Positions 36,347 through 44,121 are shown, counted from the first letter of the stretch. The stretch: DNA of 64,000 nucleotides from Prochlorococcus sp. AG-347-M15 (GCA_003281185.1 QCCS01000002.1:80510-144509), one strand, 5' to 3'. Notes: a model not told the origin generated them from the sequence alone. Numbers and translations: made by a program.

Positions 36347-36643
36347 TTATTTTTTTTTCTTCTTCTTATCCTTTTTTTTCTTTTTTACTTTTTCATAAAC
36401 CTCATCAGCCTTCTGTTCAATACTGTCCAGCTTATTTGAAAGTTCCATTAAAGTTTCTGCTTTTCCTTCTTTAACGACAGTATCTTTTACCTCAATAATT
36501 TTAACTGGCTCTCCTTTAACTACAGTATCTTTTGTCTCTTCAGTTTTAATTCCAAACTTACCTTTTATAAAATTGGCTATAAAAATAAGAACAGGTATAT
36601 GTGCTATACCACCTATTACTATTCTTGTTTCTGAATAAGCCAT
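36347..36643 (-). CDS. Membrane-anchored coiled-coil protein with Lys-rich tail (98 aa)
   Basis: An N-terminal hydrophobic segment (about residues 8-27) is followed by two VKDTVVKEG/TKDTVVKGE repeats, a helical segment ETLMELSNKLDSIEQKADEV, and a tail that is almost only Lys with Asp. The tail is encoded by an A-rich tract. No known family. It may be a cytoplasm-facing membrane peptide. Confidence 0.55.
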   Translation of the reverse strand: MAYSETRIVIGGIAHIPVLIFIANFIKGKFGIKTEETKDTVVKGEPVKIIEVKDTVVKEGKAETLMELSNKLDSIEQKADEVYEKVKKKKKDKKKKKK

Positions 36644-36786
36644 TATATATAGTTAAAAGTTCTGAGATATTTAAGCATAAATTTAATTTTTAAATTCGTT
36701 TTATTAAGCCAATAAATATTATTAATCATTTCTTGATTCGTAGATCAAAAATCTTGCTATTAATTGAGTAGAGACTTTTTAATCAA

Positions 36787-36876
36787 ATGCCATTAGACGT
36801 ATTTCTAATGAACATGTGTGTTGTAGTTATAGCTCTGCTTATAAGAAGAGAAATCAAACTTAAAAAGGCTAGATAG
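36787..36876 (+). CDS. Micro membrane peptide (29 aa)
   Basis: ATG 36787, TAG 36874. One hydrophobic helix (VFLMNMCVVVIALLI) followed by a basic tail RREIKLKKAR. It is followed 3 bp later by another membrane micropeptide, suggesting a small bicistronic unit. Function unknown. Confidence 0.45.
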   Translation: MPLDVFLMNMCVVVIALLIRREIKLKKAR

Positions 36877-36879
36877 ATT

Positions 36880-36999
36880 ATGAAGACACAAATTTTAAAA
36901 GCGCAATACATTCCAAATATCCATGCTATTACCCTTTTACTATTGCTTCTTTTATGTCTGTGGTTACCTCTAGCACTCAGATTCTTATTAATAATTTAG
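36880..36999 (+). CDS. Micro membrane peptide (39 aa)
   Basis: ATG 36880, TAG 36997. A leucine-rich transmembrane helix (ITLLLLLLLCLWLPLALRF) follows a short polar N-terminus MKTQILKAQYIPNIHA. It starts three bases after the previous micropeptide. No homology recognised. Confidence 0.45.
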   Translation: MKTQILKAQYIPNIHAITLLLLLLLCLWLPLALRFLLII

Positions 37000-37027
37000 T
37001 CGAACTAGTTAGTTAATACCCTTATCC

Positions 37028-37417
37028 TTAAACTCTGCTATAACCAAATTTTGTTTTAAAGATCTTATATGGAACTCCTGTTGCATTCATAGCTTCAATA
37101 ACTTTATCTCCAACAGTTCCGTAAAATTCAACAGAAAGATCAGTCCCCAGTTCGGCATGAGCCTCAAGATAAACACCTAATGCTGGATTAGCTAAATGAG
37201 CTAGTAAAGCATTATCATTTTTATAAACTTCTGACCATACGAAACGAAGAGGGTCATCAGGATCTTGATCAAAAGTATGATGGAGCATTCCTGGTTCGTC
37301 AGCTTCAACAGCTTTATCTGTCTTATCCGCAATTTCTAAGTATTCTGGAACCTTATCTTCCTTAACTTTAAGTTTTGCAAGAAGCATAAATGGAGTATCT
37401 GATCCAAAAATAGACAT
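37028..37417 (-). CDS. Antibiotic biosynthesis monooxygenase (ABM) domain protein
   Basis: From ATG 37415-37417 (MSIFGSDTPFMLLAKLKVKE) this is a ~129-residue single ABM ferredoxin-like domain. EADEPGMLHHTFDQDPDDP and FVWSEVYKNDNALLAHL are typical of these small quinol/heme-type monooxygenases and of signal-transducing dimers. The open frame continues 15 codons upstream, but the extension looks unrelated. Substrate unknown. It stands alone in the island, between micropeptides and a possible sRNA. Confidence 0.7.
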   Translation of the reverse strand: MSIFGSDTPFMLLAKLKVKEDKVPEYLEIADKTDKAVEADEPGMLHHTFDQDPDDPLRFVWSEVYKNDNALLAHLANPALGVYLEAHAELGTDLSVEFYGTVGDKVIEAMNATGVPYKIFKTKFGYSRV

Positions 37418-37546
37418 AAAAAAAAGACTCTTGCGAGCCTGAGTGATGGGGATTTCTATCATGACAAATTAATTAGATACAAACAACTCCATCAATAGTA
37501 AATTTTTATTACTTACAAACACCATATGTAGTGCTAGGATTTTAAA

Positions 37547-37608
37547 AAGGCTGGGTGATGGGGATTATCCCGCTTTTTGATTGGGGCGAAGCTAAAGCCC
37601 TTTTTTTT
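37547..37608 (+). ncRNA. Candidate small RNA with terminator
   Basis: TGCTAGGAT (extended -10, TAGGAT 37535-37540) is followed about 7 bp later by two hairpins: GGGATTATCCC (37561-37571) and GGGC-GAAGCTAAA-GCCC (37584-37600), then eight T residues. No plus-strand gene lies upstream, so the terminator would serve an independent ~60-nt RNA. Expression is unproven. Confidence 0.4.
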
Positions 37609-37756
37609 ATGGGTATAACTTTTTAATAGCTTTTTGTTGTTCTTGTTTTTTTATTTCTTCAGCATCATAAACAGGACAAGAATTCTGATTAAGTGATGAG
37701 AAAAAAGTACTCTTTTTAAAACGTTTGAATATAGGAGTCAGTAGTAAAAGTTTCAC
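37607..37756 (-). CDS. Small hypothetical protein coupled to the secreted protein (49 aa)
   Basis: GTG start at 37754-37756 overlapping the upstream stop by 4 bp (GTGA), stop TAA at 37607-37609. The product begins MKLLLLTPIFKRFKKSTFF and ends in a charged helix AEEIKKQEQQKAIKKLYP. The 4-bp overlap is the best evidence that it is real. It has no known domain; the N-terminus is too short for a clear signal peptide. Confidence 0.5.
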   Translation of the reverse strand: MKLLLLTPIFKRFKKSTFFSSLNQNSCPVYDAEEIKKQEQQKAIKKLYP

Positions 37757-38256
37757 TTTTTAGATTTGCTAAATTGCTCAAACATACTTAAATATTGCAG
37801 AGGAAAAACTCTGGTTAAATCCTCAATTCTCTCTTCATCCAATACAACACCCTCAGGCAATTTCTTGATTAATTTTGGAATAGCTTTTTTTGTCTCTTCT
37901 CTACAGAAGTTAATTCTATAAGTGGCTTCTTTTTTAATATCATTTTTAATTAATCCATCTTTTTCAAGCATTGATTTTAAATCAAGATTATTTCCTTTCA
38001 GAAGAGCAATTAAAACACTATCTGCAATTTTTAAAGCTTCTGCAGGCTCTTTATCCTTGTTTATTCCAAATACCCATGTACAGGCACCAACACCCAATGC
38101 TCTTGCGATACAGTCATCATTTCCAATTTCATCACAGGGTAATCTAAAAGATTCTTCGATTTTTTTCAGATCATAACCATTCTCACCTTCTGGGAATCCA
38201 GCATTCGCAGAAAAAGGAAATAGAAATAATATTGTGGCAAGAATTAGGCGTTTCAA
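37753..38256 (-). CDS. Secreted hypothetical protein, founder of an island paralogue family
   Basis: A 167-residue protein with a clear signal peptide (MKRLILATILFLFPFSANA, cleavage after ANA). Mature-part cysteines occur in LPCDEIGNDDC, GACTW and NFCREE, which suggests disulfides in the periplasm. I do not recognise the family. A C-terminal relative lies at 35197-35490 and a truncated N-terminal copy at 39670-39804. Confidence 0.7.
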   Translation of the reverse strand: MKRLILATILFLFPFSANAGFPEGENGYDLKKIEESFRLPCDEIGNDDCIARALGVGACTWVFGINKDKEPAEALKIADSVLIALLKGNNLDLKSMLEKDGLIKNDIKKEATYRINFCREETKKAIPKLIKKLPEGVVLDEERIEDLTRVFPLQYLSMFEQFSKSKK

Positions 38257-38261
38257 AATTA

Positions 38262-38543
38262 TTAAGAAATCCAGCGGTTAATTATTGTCCCTTCATAAAT
38301 ATGACCGGACGCCTCAACTATTGGTTTAGTTTCCGGGTTAACAAAGATGTCGTAACAAGTATTTACTGGTCCTTGAAACATAACTGTCGCTCTTTTGGGG
38401 TCTTCCAGTGATTTGCCAATATAAAAAGTTTTTACTCCCATCTCTTTAAACATGGCCTGTTGTTCAGGAGCATTCATATGAGCCTCATATTCCTCAAAAG
38501 TATTGCTTAATTTGAAATCTAAAACAGTTGTTTCAATTGACAT
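38262..38543 (-). CDS. DUF3764 protein
   Basis: A 93-residue member of the picocyanobacterial DUF3764 family. The core KLSNTFEEYEAHMNAPEQQA and TVMFQGPVNTCYDIF are recognisable, and the fold resembles a small dimeric alpha/beta barrel. No catalytic residues can be named. It is 5 bp upstream of the secreted protein gene on the same strand, probably co-transcribed. Function unknown. Confidence 0.8.
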   Translation of the reverse strand: MSIETTVLDFKLSNTFEEYEAHMNAPEQQAMFKEMGVKTFYIGKSLEDPKRATVMFQGPVNTCYDIFVNPETKPIVEASGHIYEGTIINRWIS

Positions 38544-38623
38544 AAAAAAAGGAGCTGAATGCCCCCTTATTCTAGATCGAATGTCAATAATTTAAAGAAT
38601 TTTTTTTTACCACTTATTCGTAT

Positions 38624-38908
38624 TTATGCACTTTGCCAAAACCACTGTTTTGATTCTAGTTTATTTTCATATTTTGTTTGAATTTGCACTGGTACAACTT
38701 TGTTTTTAGGTTCAATTTTTTCCAATTTACTATTTCTCTTAGCTTCATCAAGACTTATCAAAAAAATGATTACAAAAATAACAGAAAACATGTAAACAAA
38801 ACTATAAAACGGGCCGTATTTATTTCCTATGAACCCTGCAGTTTCTAGGGAAATTAAAGTAGCAATCGTGAGATCGCCAAGAGGAAGTTGAGACCATCTA
38901 ATCATCAA
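38624..38908 (-). CDS. Small membrane protein (94 aa)
   Basis: Hydrophobic regions at about residues 11-25 and 33-50 (FVYMFSVIFVIIFLISL) followed by a charged, Lys/Glu-rich 45-residue tail ending QWFWQSA. Start MMIRWSQLPLGDLTIA; either Met is possible. No recognised family. The minus-strand neighbours are other island orphans. Confidence 0.55.
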   Translation of the reverse strand: MMIRWSQLPLGDLTIATLISLETAGFIGNKYGPFYSFVYMFSVIFVIIFLISLDEAKRNSKLEKIEPKNKVVPVQIQTKYENKLESKQWFWQSA

Positions 38909-39010
38909 TAAAAGATTTAGCTATATGAAAGATAAAACATAAGATATAAATTCTCAAGGGTAAAAAGCATAAAAAAGCAAAATTGATTAAAAATCATATT
39001 TACTAGATAG

Positions 39011-39160
39011 CTATCCTCCTACTTTGACGTATTCAAGATTGTAGATATATCTTTCACCATCATTATTATTATCATCGTCATCATCGCCAAAAGATGAAAT
39101 TAAAACATATATTCCGGTAAGTCCTAAGATCATTGAAAGGTAGAGAATTGGATCTGTCAT
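39011..39160 (-). CDS. Micro membrane protein with acidic run (49 aa)
   Basis: ATG 39158-39160, TAG 39011-39013. One N-terminal transmembrane helix (PILYLSMILGLTGIYVLISS) is followed by FGDDDDDNNNDGE and YIYNLEYVKVGG. The DNA of the acidic run is a GAT/AAT-type repeat, so its length may vary. Unknown function. Confidence 0.5.
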   Translation of the reverse strand: MTDPILYLSMILGLTGIYVLISSFGDDDDDNNNDGERYIYNLEYVKVGG

Positions 39161-39334
39161 ATTTTCTTGATAATAATTATGGTTGATTTCTGCAGCTTAA
39201 GCGGCAGTCTCATGACAACCATGTGGATACTCTAGGAAGTCTTTATTATTCACTGAGTATTTATACGTACCTACTCCCGAACTTAATCGTTCCTTAACCC
39301 GTACAAATTTGAAATCACGAATCTAAAACTTTTT
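39161..39334. repeat. Intergenic stretch with dispersed repeat copy B
   Basis: Holds GTTCCTTAACCCGTACA (39289-39305) preceded by TTATACGTACC, the counterpart of the element at 35902-35938. The spacer in copy B is 10 bp longer. No coding frame found in it. Confidence 0.45.
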
Positions 39335-39502
39335 TCAGCTGTTAGTTTTAAATTCTCCAGAATCGATCAGATTTTTTATTAGACGTTTGTTTTCGGTATT
39401 TAGATTTTCTAATGAAGATTTTGTGAATTGTTCTTTTGCCTCAAATTTTGCTGTTTTAATTATTTTTTTATTTGGTAATTTTTTATGAGGCTCTGATTGC
39501 AT
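39335..39502 (-). CDS. Small basic hypothetical protein (55 aa)
   Basis: ATG 39500-39502, TGA 39335-39337. A Lys-rich soluble peptide starting MQSEPHKKLPNKKIIKTAKF, mostly predicted helix, ending DSGEFKTNS. No domain recognised. A purine-rich sequence precedes the start. It could be a DNA- or RNA-binding small protein, but nothing proves that. Confidence 0.45.
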   Translation of the reverse strand: MQSEPHKKLPNKKIIKTAKFEAKEQFTKSSLENLNTENKRLIKNLIDSGEFKTNS

Positions 39503-39669
39503 TTTTCTTTTTTAATAATTTCGTAATATTTTACAAGCACGTCACGTTTTCTTGAGTATGAATTTTTACAAAAAATAAGTTAAATTTAAAATCTTAAAGT
39601 ATTTTCTTGGCAGCTCTGTGGAAAAACCTGTGCAAAAATCTGTGGAAAATTTTTATAAAATTTGAACAA

Positions 39670-39804
39670 TTAAATATCGATTATTAGTTTCCTAAAAGAC
39701 TCTTTAATTTTTTTCAGATCAAAAACATTCTCACCATCAGGAAAACAAGCTTGAGCGTAAAAAGGAAATAAAGATAATATTACAGCAAAAATTAAGCTTT
39801 TCAT
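39670..39804 (-). pseudogene. Truncated copy of the secreted protein gene (N-terminal 44 codons)
   Basis: ATG 39802-39804 encodes a signal peptide and first mature residues (SLIFAVILSLFPFYAQACFP, then DGENVFDLKKIKESF) closely matching the N-terminus of the 37753-38256 protein. After about 40 codons homology stops and a TAA follows (39670-39672). This is a second, broken copy. DNA identity between the two 5' ends is obvious by eye. Confidence 0.75.
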
Positions 39805-39808
39805 TCAT

Positions 39809-39979
39809 TTATTCAATAATAATTGTCCCACCCATTCCGAAAGATGCATGCGGAGAGCATACATAATAATATTCTCCTGATGAAACGCCCTTCGTATTCC
39901 ATGATATCTTTCCATTTTGCGTTCCAGGAGTTCCAGAAATTATCCCTGTAGTGACCTGATCACCTCCTCCACGAGAAAA
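39809..39979 (-). pseudogene. C-terminal fragment of a cupredoxin, truncated at the tRNA relic
   Basis: The frame TTGIISGTPGTQNGKISWNT then GEYYYVCSPHASFGMGGTII carries the C-terminal copper-site motif Cys-x2-His-x4-Met of a plastocyanin/pseudoazurin-like cupredoxin. The N-terminal half with the first His ligand is missing. The open frame continues upstream to 40072, but that part is translated tRNA-Thr relic and not cupredoxin. It is likely a gene cut by an integration or deletion at the tRNA-derived junction. Confidence 0.7.
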
Positions 39980-40003
39980 TTTAGTCTTTATATAGAACGG
40001 ATG

Positions 40004-40056
40004 AGCGGTAGAGCACTCCCTTGGTAAGGGAGAGTTATAGGGTTCAATTCCCGACA
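40004..40056 (+). repeat. Decayed tRNA-Thr copy, probable island attachment relic
   Basis: A 31-bp exact match to the tRNA-Thr gene from the D-arm through the anticodon arm (40004-40034 versus 28872-28902). It is followed by a degenerate T-arm (GGGTTCAATTCCCGAC versus GGGTTCAAGTCCCGAC). The 5' acceptor strand and a pairing 3' acceptor are absent, so it is not a functional tRNA. Same orientation as the intact gene, 11.1 kb away. Confidence 0.85.
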
Positions 40057-41201
40057 AAGATCCTTTCAACAAGATTGTTTAACTTAGCGCAATCTACGAT
40101 AAGTGGAGAGACTGCCATTTTAGAATGATATATAGGAGGATTGCATTGAAATAAATGATAGTTTAAATTCATCAAGGCACTTAATCTTGAATACCATGAA
40201 CTGGGGGAATTAGGAGGTCCATAAATATTACCGTCATAACATCTAAGATCTTTATATAGTTCAACGACATGAGTTCCCTCTCTCATCCAAATCATATTGG
40301 AAAGGGCAGCACCATGCATGCTAATAACGCATGCTGCTCTATTAAATTCAAAGACTTGTTGACTAAATGACATTTGACTTGGTTCTATTACTTTTACTTC
40401 AAATTGTGACTTTAAGAAATCAATCATTTCCTCTTCATTAACTATTATCCTTTTAGAATTTTGATGCCTCTTAACATAAAGAACATAAGATTTTTTTGAT
40501 AAAGATGTTGAATTGTTGGTTTTTGCCAAAATAATTTTTCTTATTTCTAGTAGGCATGGATCAAATTCTGTTTGTCTACCATTGGAATTAATAACCTTCA
40601 TTTTTTGAAAAATTGCTCTAGAAGAATCATGAATAATGCAGTCATTTTTAAAACCTAATGCTCTTATAGAGTCAATTGCAAATTCAGTCATGTTTGATCT
40701 TGGGATCAGAAACTGATCATTTGTTTCGAGAATGTCTTTACATAGCCAAATTCGCACAAGTGCTTCTGTTAGCCAATGAGCAATATTGGAGTAGGAGAAT
40801 GGATTAAAAAAAAGAACATATGAACCAGCCTTAAATTCATGTGAACTTCTCTGAAAAATCATTTTTTTATAAGCTGAAATTAGAATTATTGATTGAGCAA
40901 GATTTTCAATAGGTAAATTGTATGGCAAGACTAAACCCTTTGAAGATACTACTCCTAGTAACGAAACACGAGTTTTTTGACAACTAAAAATCTTTAATAA
41001 TGGAGACTTATAAGAATCGTAAAAACCTATTGCTGATTCTGGTAATTGTTTTTTTAGGGAAGGAATATCAAGATTAATTCTTTGACTTTGATTTATTTTA
41101 GAAAAGCTGTTAACTCCAATAAATCTAAAATAAATAAATGATTTGTGAATTGGGACGACTAAAGAACTTAATGCTTTAAGAAAATAATAAAATACTCTCA
41201 T
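40044..41201 (-). CDS. Glycosyltransferase family 61 (DUF563) protein
   Basis: A 385-residue GT61-type transferase. Core motifs are FNPFSYSNIAHWLTEALVRIW, IPRSNMTEFAIDSIRALGF, YVLYVKRHQNSKRIIVNEEE and CVISMHGAALSNMIWMREG. It probably decorates surface glycans. The final codons and the stop (VERIFVGN, stop at 40044-40046) are read from the antisense of the tRNA-Thr relic T-arm, so the true C-terminus may have been replaced. It is a typical cargo type for surface-variation islands. Confidence 0.8.
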   Translation of the reverse strand: MRVFYYFLKALSSLVVPIHKSFIYFRFIGVNSFSKINQSQRINLDIPSLKKQLPESAIGFYDSYKSPLLKIFSCQKTRVSLLGVVSSKGLVLPYNLPIENLAQSIILISAYKKMIFQRSSHEFKAGSYVLFFNPFSYSNIAHWLTEALVRIWLCKDILETNDQFLIPRSNMTEFAIDSIRALGFKNDCIIHDSSRAIFQKMKVINSNGRQTEFDPCLLEIRKIILAKTNNSTSLSKKSYVLYVKRHQNSKRIIVNEEEMIDFLKSQFEVKVIEPSQMSFSQQVFEFNRAACVISMHGAALSNMIWMREGTHVVELYKDLRCYDGNIYGPPNSPSSWYSRLSALMNLNYHLFQCNPPIYHSKMAVSPLIVDCAKLNNLVERIFVGN

Positions 41202-41539
41202 TCAATCAAATCCTAAAAATAAATTCTCAATCAGAAATGCATTTAGGGTATCATAAAACAGTATCTGGCATTATTTGAAATAAGGAAGGATTGTGAAGAT
41301 AGTCTTTATAATATTTAAAAATTCAAGCAAAAATTACGAAAACATTAGGTAAAACTTCTATTAAAGTTTTAGATTAATGGATTAGAGATGTAATTTAGTA
41401 AAAAAGATTAAAAAGGAACGCAAGTTACCATTTAATAAAAAGACGCAGTCGAAATTTATAGAATTTCTTTTAGAAAATGTCATTTTGATTTTGTAGTCTA
41501 TGTACCGTTTTGATATCTTTCTTAAGCTAATAATTAAAT
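41202..41539. other. Gap without recognisable gene
   Basis: 338 bp of very AT-rich sequence upstream of the GT61 gene and the 60-aa gene, which diverge from it. I see no credible frame, tRNA or terminator. It probably carries the two divergent promoters. Confidence 0.5.
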
Positions 41540-41722
41540 ATGAGTTATTTTGCCGAACCTAACCATATTGAATATGATGCATGGTTTGATGAAAATATTG
41601 ACCCTCTAGACTTGATTGATTATTTTGATGAAAAGGATTTCACTGATTCAGTACACGTAAAGTTTCATAAGATGTCAACTAGAAATTTAACAATTGGGGC
41701 CTCCAATAATTTACACCGGTAA
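41540..41722 (+). CDS. Small acidic hypothetical protein (60 aa)
   Basis: MSYFAEPNHIEYDAWFDENI begins an acidic, aromatic soluble peptide with the repeated element IDPLDLIDYFDEKDF. No known family. TAA-free ATG context with AT-rich upstream. It stands alone between divergent and convergent neighbours. Confidence 0.55.
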   Translation: MSYFAEPNHIEYDAWFDENIDPLDLIDYFDEKDFTDSVHVKFHKMSTRNLTIGASNNLHR

Positions 41723-41763
41723 AATTAAAGTGTTTTTTATTAATCAAATATTTTTCGTAATCC

Positions 41764-42141
41764 TTATGTAGAGTATGTTCCATCACTTTCCCTTCTTGCC
41801 TTCGCTAATACAATTTCATCTACAACTTTTTGAATCATATAAGCACTTTTTCTGCCGTAACATTTTTCTTTTTTGATGTTTTCAAAATCACTCTGAATAG
41901 AAGTAACATATTCACAACAATCACATTTAATTGTAATTTTGTTTCCTCGATAAATATATAGAGCTTTAGAAAAAATCCATTGTTGAACCGAAATACTTTC
42001 CCAACTATCAAAATTTGACCACTCATCAAAATCTCTATTAAAAATATCTTTCAATCCCTCTATTTTATTTATATATGATAAGTCAGTATTTTCTCTTAAC
42101 TCATCTTTAGTTCCAATTACTTTGACAGAATTTTGATTCAT
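41764..42141 (-). CDS. Hypothetical protein with CxCC motif (125 aa)
   Basis: From ATG 42139-42141 (MNQNSVKVIGTKDELREN). It has a Trp-rich middle (DEWSNFDSWESISVQQWIF), then KITIKCDCCEYVTSIQSDF, whose CDCC could bind metal, and a C-terminal helix AYMIQKVVDEIVLAKARRE. Three extra codons upstream are also open. The family is not recognised. Confidence 0.55.
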   Translation of the reverse strand: MNQNSVKVIGTKDELRENTDLSYINKIEGLKDIFNRDFDEWSNFDSWESISVQQWIFSKALYIYRGNKITIKCDCCEYVTSIQSDFENIKKEKCYGRKSAYMIQKVVDEIVLAKARRESDGTYST

Positions 42142-42211
42142 CTTTAACAAAACAATAAAATAACTCTATAAAATCTAAAGGAAATTTCAAAATCACAAAA
42201 GAGAAAATGTC

Positions 42212-42679
42212 TTAAATAAGATCATTTATTGCTTTATCTAATCTAGAAGTATGATTTGTATTTCTAAGCAATTCAAAATCCTTAAAATCAAATCCAGGAC
42301 CAACACAACAACTCACCAAAGTAAAGTCTCCTCTACTTTTTGCCGCTTGCCAATATCCAGCTGGAATCATTTCTACTGGGTTATTAGAATCTAATATCAA
42401 ATTTCTTATCAACTTATTATCGTTATCAAGGCACCATAAATTCAGTGGATCACCTCTAAGATATATCCAAATTTCATCTGAATCTTTTACTCTATGCCAT
42501 GCACTTTTTGCATCTCTCTCCAATAGATAATAAATTCCTGTAATGAAGTTTCTACTTTGACCATCTTCCCTTATTAGAGAACTTTTACTCCTTACGATCT
42601 CCCTAAACCATCCACCTTCAGGATGAGGAGATAAATTAAATTGTTTAATTATTTCTATATTTTTTTGAATAGGGTTCAC
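42212..42679 (-). CDS. Cupin-superfamily DUF985 protein
   Basis: A 155-residue beta-barrel cupin of the YML079w/DUF985 type. The motifs HPEGGWFREIVRS, ITGIYYLLERDAKSAWHRVK, DEIWIYLRGDPL and VSCCVGPGFDFKDFELL appear in the family order. No enzymatic function is established for the family; sugar epimerase-like or binding roles have been proposed. It is single-copy, convergent with nothing close. Confidence 0.85.
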   Translation of the reverse strand: MNPIQKNIEIIKQFNLSPHPEGGWFREIVRSKSSLIREDGQSRNFITGIYYLLERDAKSAWHRVKDSDEIWIYLRGDPLNLWCLDNDNKLIRNLILDSNNPVEMIPAGYWQAAKSRGDFTLVSCCVGPGFDFKDFELLRNTNHTSRLDKAINDLI

Positions 42680-42762
42680 TTCACAAAAATATCTTTAAAA
42701 ATTCATCTCATAAGTATATAGAAACCTGATAATAAATCAAAATGAAATTTAGTTTCTAAAGT

Positions 42763-42906
42763 TTAAGCACAAATAACTGACAAGTCTACAAAATTCTTAT
42801 TTTCGTCTGCAAGTTCAGTAATGATTCTATTGAGCCATTCAGAGGTCGTTTCACAATAGCCTACATTTAAAATAGTTTTTTGATTCGCTGTTTCTTCTTT
42901 TTTCAT
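42763..42906 (-). CDS. Small hypothetical protein (47 aa)
   Basis: ATG 42904-42906 (MKKEETANQKTILNVGYCET), stop TAA 42763-42765. The rest reads SEWLNRIITELADENKNFV, a helical amphipathic stretch, and ends SVICA. No recognised domain; the length and composition resemble other picocyanobacterial orphan peptides. Confidence 0.45.
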   Translation of the reverse strand: MKKEETANQKTILNVGYCETTSEWLNRIITELADENKNFVDLSVICA

Positions 42907-43088
42907 AGTTAAAGTATTTTCTATAAAATTAGTCTTTAATTAAATTTATGTGAATAAGTCTTAATTACTATCTATTCCAAAAAGTTGTATTTAATACATA
43001 TTTAATAAATACTAGTAAACAAATAAAATTAAATCGTTGACAAGAAAATCTATACAAGTAAGAGTAGAAAAAATTTATTATTTAACCT

Positions 43089-43274
43089 ATGAATAACATC
43101 AAGATTGAGGAGTTGATGAAAGTAAGGTTCGATGGTATTGCTAATAGAATTGGGCAATTAAGCAAAAGGGAAAGTGAGTCTTTATTGCTTGAGCACCTTG
43201 AGTGGTTGGAGGGAGGATGGGAGACTGAAGAAATCTTATTTTTAAAAAAGCCCTACAGAAAATGGTGGTTCTAA
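43089..43274 (+). CDS. Small hypothetical protein (61 aa)
   Basis: MNNIKIEELMKVRFDGIANR starts a helical peptide with ESLLLEHLEWLEGGWETEEI and a basic aromatic end KKPYRKWWF. It lies 18 bp from the convergent thiD stop. No known domain. Coding potential looks good (no frame breaks, balanced composition). Confidence 0.55.
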   Translation: MNNIKIEELMKVRFDGIANRIGQLSKRESESLLLEHLEWLEGGWETEEILFLKKPYRKWWF

Positions 43275-43292
43275 CTCTACTTCTATAAATTA

Positions 43293-44072
43293 TTAATGAT
43301 GGCCTAAAGGACCAGGGCCAGATCCTATTTTGTAAGAATTTTCTAAAGATTGCTCAACAAATAATTTCGCTTTTTGAATGGAATCAAATAGCTCAAAACC
43401 TAAAGCTGTGTAACCACAAATAGCAGCACTCAAAGTACAACCACTACCGTGGGTATTTTTTGTATTTATAAAATTATTAAAGAGCCACTCTTTTCTACCA
43501 TTTAAATCAAGAAAAAAATCCTTCCCTTTCATATCTTTTAAACCGCCACCTTTTATAAGGACCGCTTTAGCTCCAAGATTAATAATATTTCTTGCGGAAT
43601 TTTCGATATCTTCTTTACTCTTTATTTCTAAACCAGAAAGTAGATTTGCTTCATAAATATTTGGAGTTACCAAATCAGCTATTGGTAATAATAGTTTTTT
43701 ATAAGCATTAATCGCAGCATCTTCTAGTAATTTAGAACCACTTCTTGTAACCATTACTGGGTCAATAATTTTGATAATTTTATAAGTATTTAATTTTAAT
43801 GCAGTATCTTTAATTATCCTTTCATTGAGTAACATTCCAGTTTTTAAAGCATCAATACCAAAATCAGCAAATAAAGTGTCAAACTGACTTAATAATGTAT
43901 TCTTCTCTACTGCTTGAACACATGAAACCTCAATACTATTTTGTGCTGTAATACATGTAATAACAGAACATCCATGTACTTTAAGGGCCATGAAAGTTCT
44001 CAAGTCAGCCTGTATGCCTGCTCCACCCCCGGAGTCACTACCGCCTATTGAAAGTGCAATTTTAGAATACAT
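43293..44072 (-). CDS. thiD: Hydroxymethylpyrimidine kinase/phosphomethylpyrimidine kinase
   Basis: A 259-residue ribokinase-fold enzyme that phosphorylates HMP twice for thiamine synthesis. It starts [20 protein letters not shown], has [13 protein letters not shown] and [13 protein letters not shown], and the [17 protein letters not shown] anion hole/catalytic Asp region (Asp replaced in the usual GxGD site by GSGC with conserved Cys, typical for ThiD). It lies downstream of tenA on one strand, a thiamine salvage pair. Confidence 0.94.
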   Translation of the reverse strand: MYSKIALSIGGSDSGGGAGIQADLRTFMALKVHGCSVITCITAQNSIEVSCVQAVEKNTLLSQFDTLFADFGIDALKTGMLLNERIIKDTALKLNTYKIIKIIDPVMVTRSGSKLLEDAAINAYKKLLLPIADLVTPNIYEANLLSGLEIKSKEDIENSARNIINLGAKAVLIKGGGLKDMKGKDFFLDLNGRKEWLFNNFINTKNTHGSGCTLSAAICGYTALGFELFDSIQKAKLFVEQSLENSYKIGSGPGPLGHH

Positions 44073-44121
44073 AATTTATTAAAGCGTTTTTGAAAGTACT
44101 ATAAATAAATTTTAATTTAAA

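Noticed and set aside
36347..36410. Poly-Lys tract suspected to be a frameshifted low-complexity artefact
   Set aside because: The frame is continuous from a good start with a membrane segment and stops directly after the tract, so I kept it as a gene with moderate confidence.
39670..39804. A real 44-aa secreted peptide gene
   Set aside because: It matches the N-terminus of the 167-aa secreted protein and stops abruptly after similarity ends, which fits a truncated copy better.
40004..40056. Second functional tRNA-Thr gene
   Set aside because: No 5' acceptor strand or matching 3' acceptor, and mismatches in the variable region and T-arm; only a relic.
28931..41539. Integrase or transposase for the island
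   Set aside because: I read all frames in the region and saw no tyrosine/serine recombinase motif or IS-like terminal repeats. If an enzyme mobilised the island it is elsewhere or lost.
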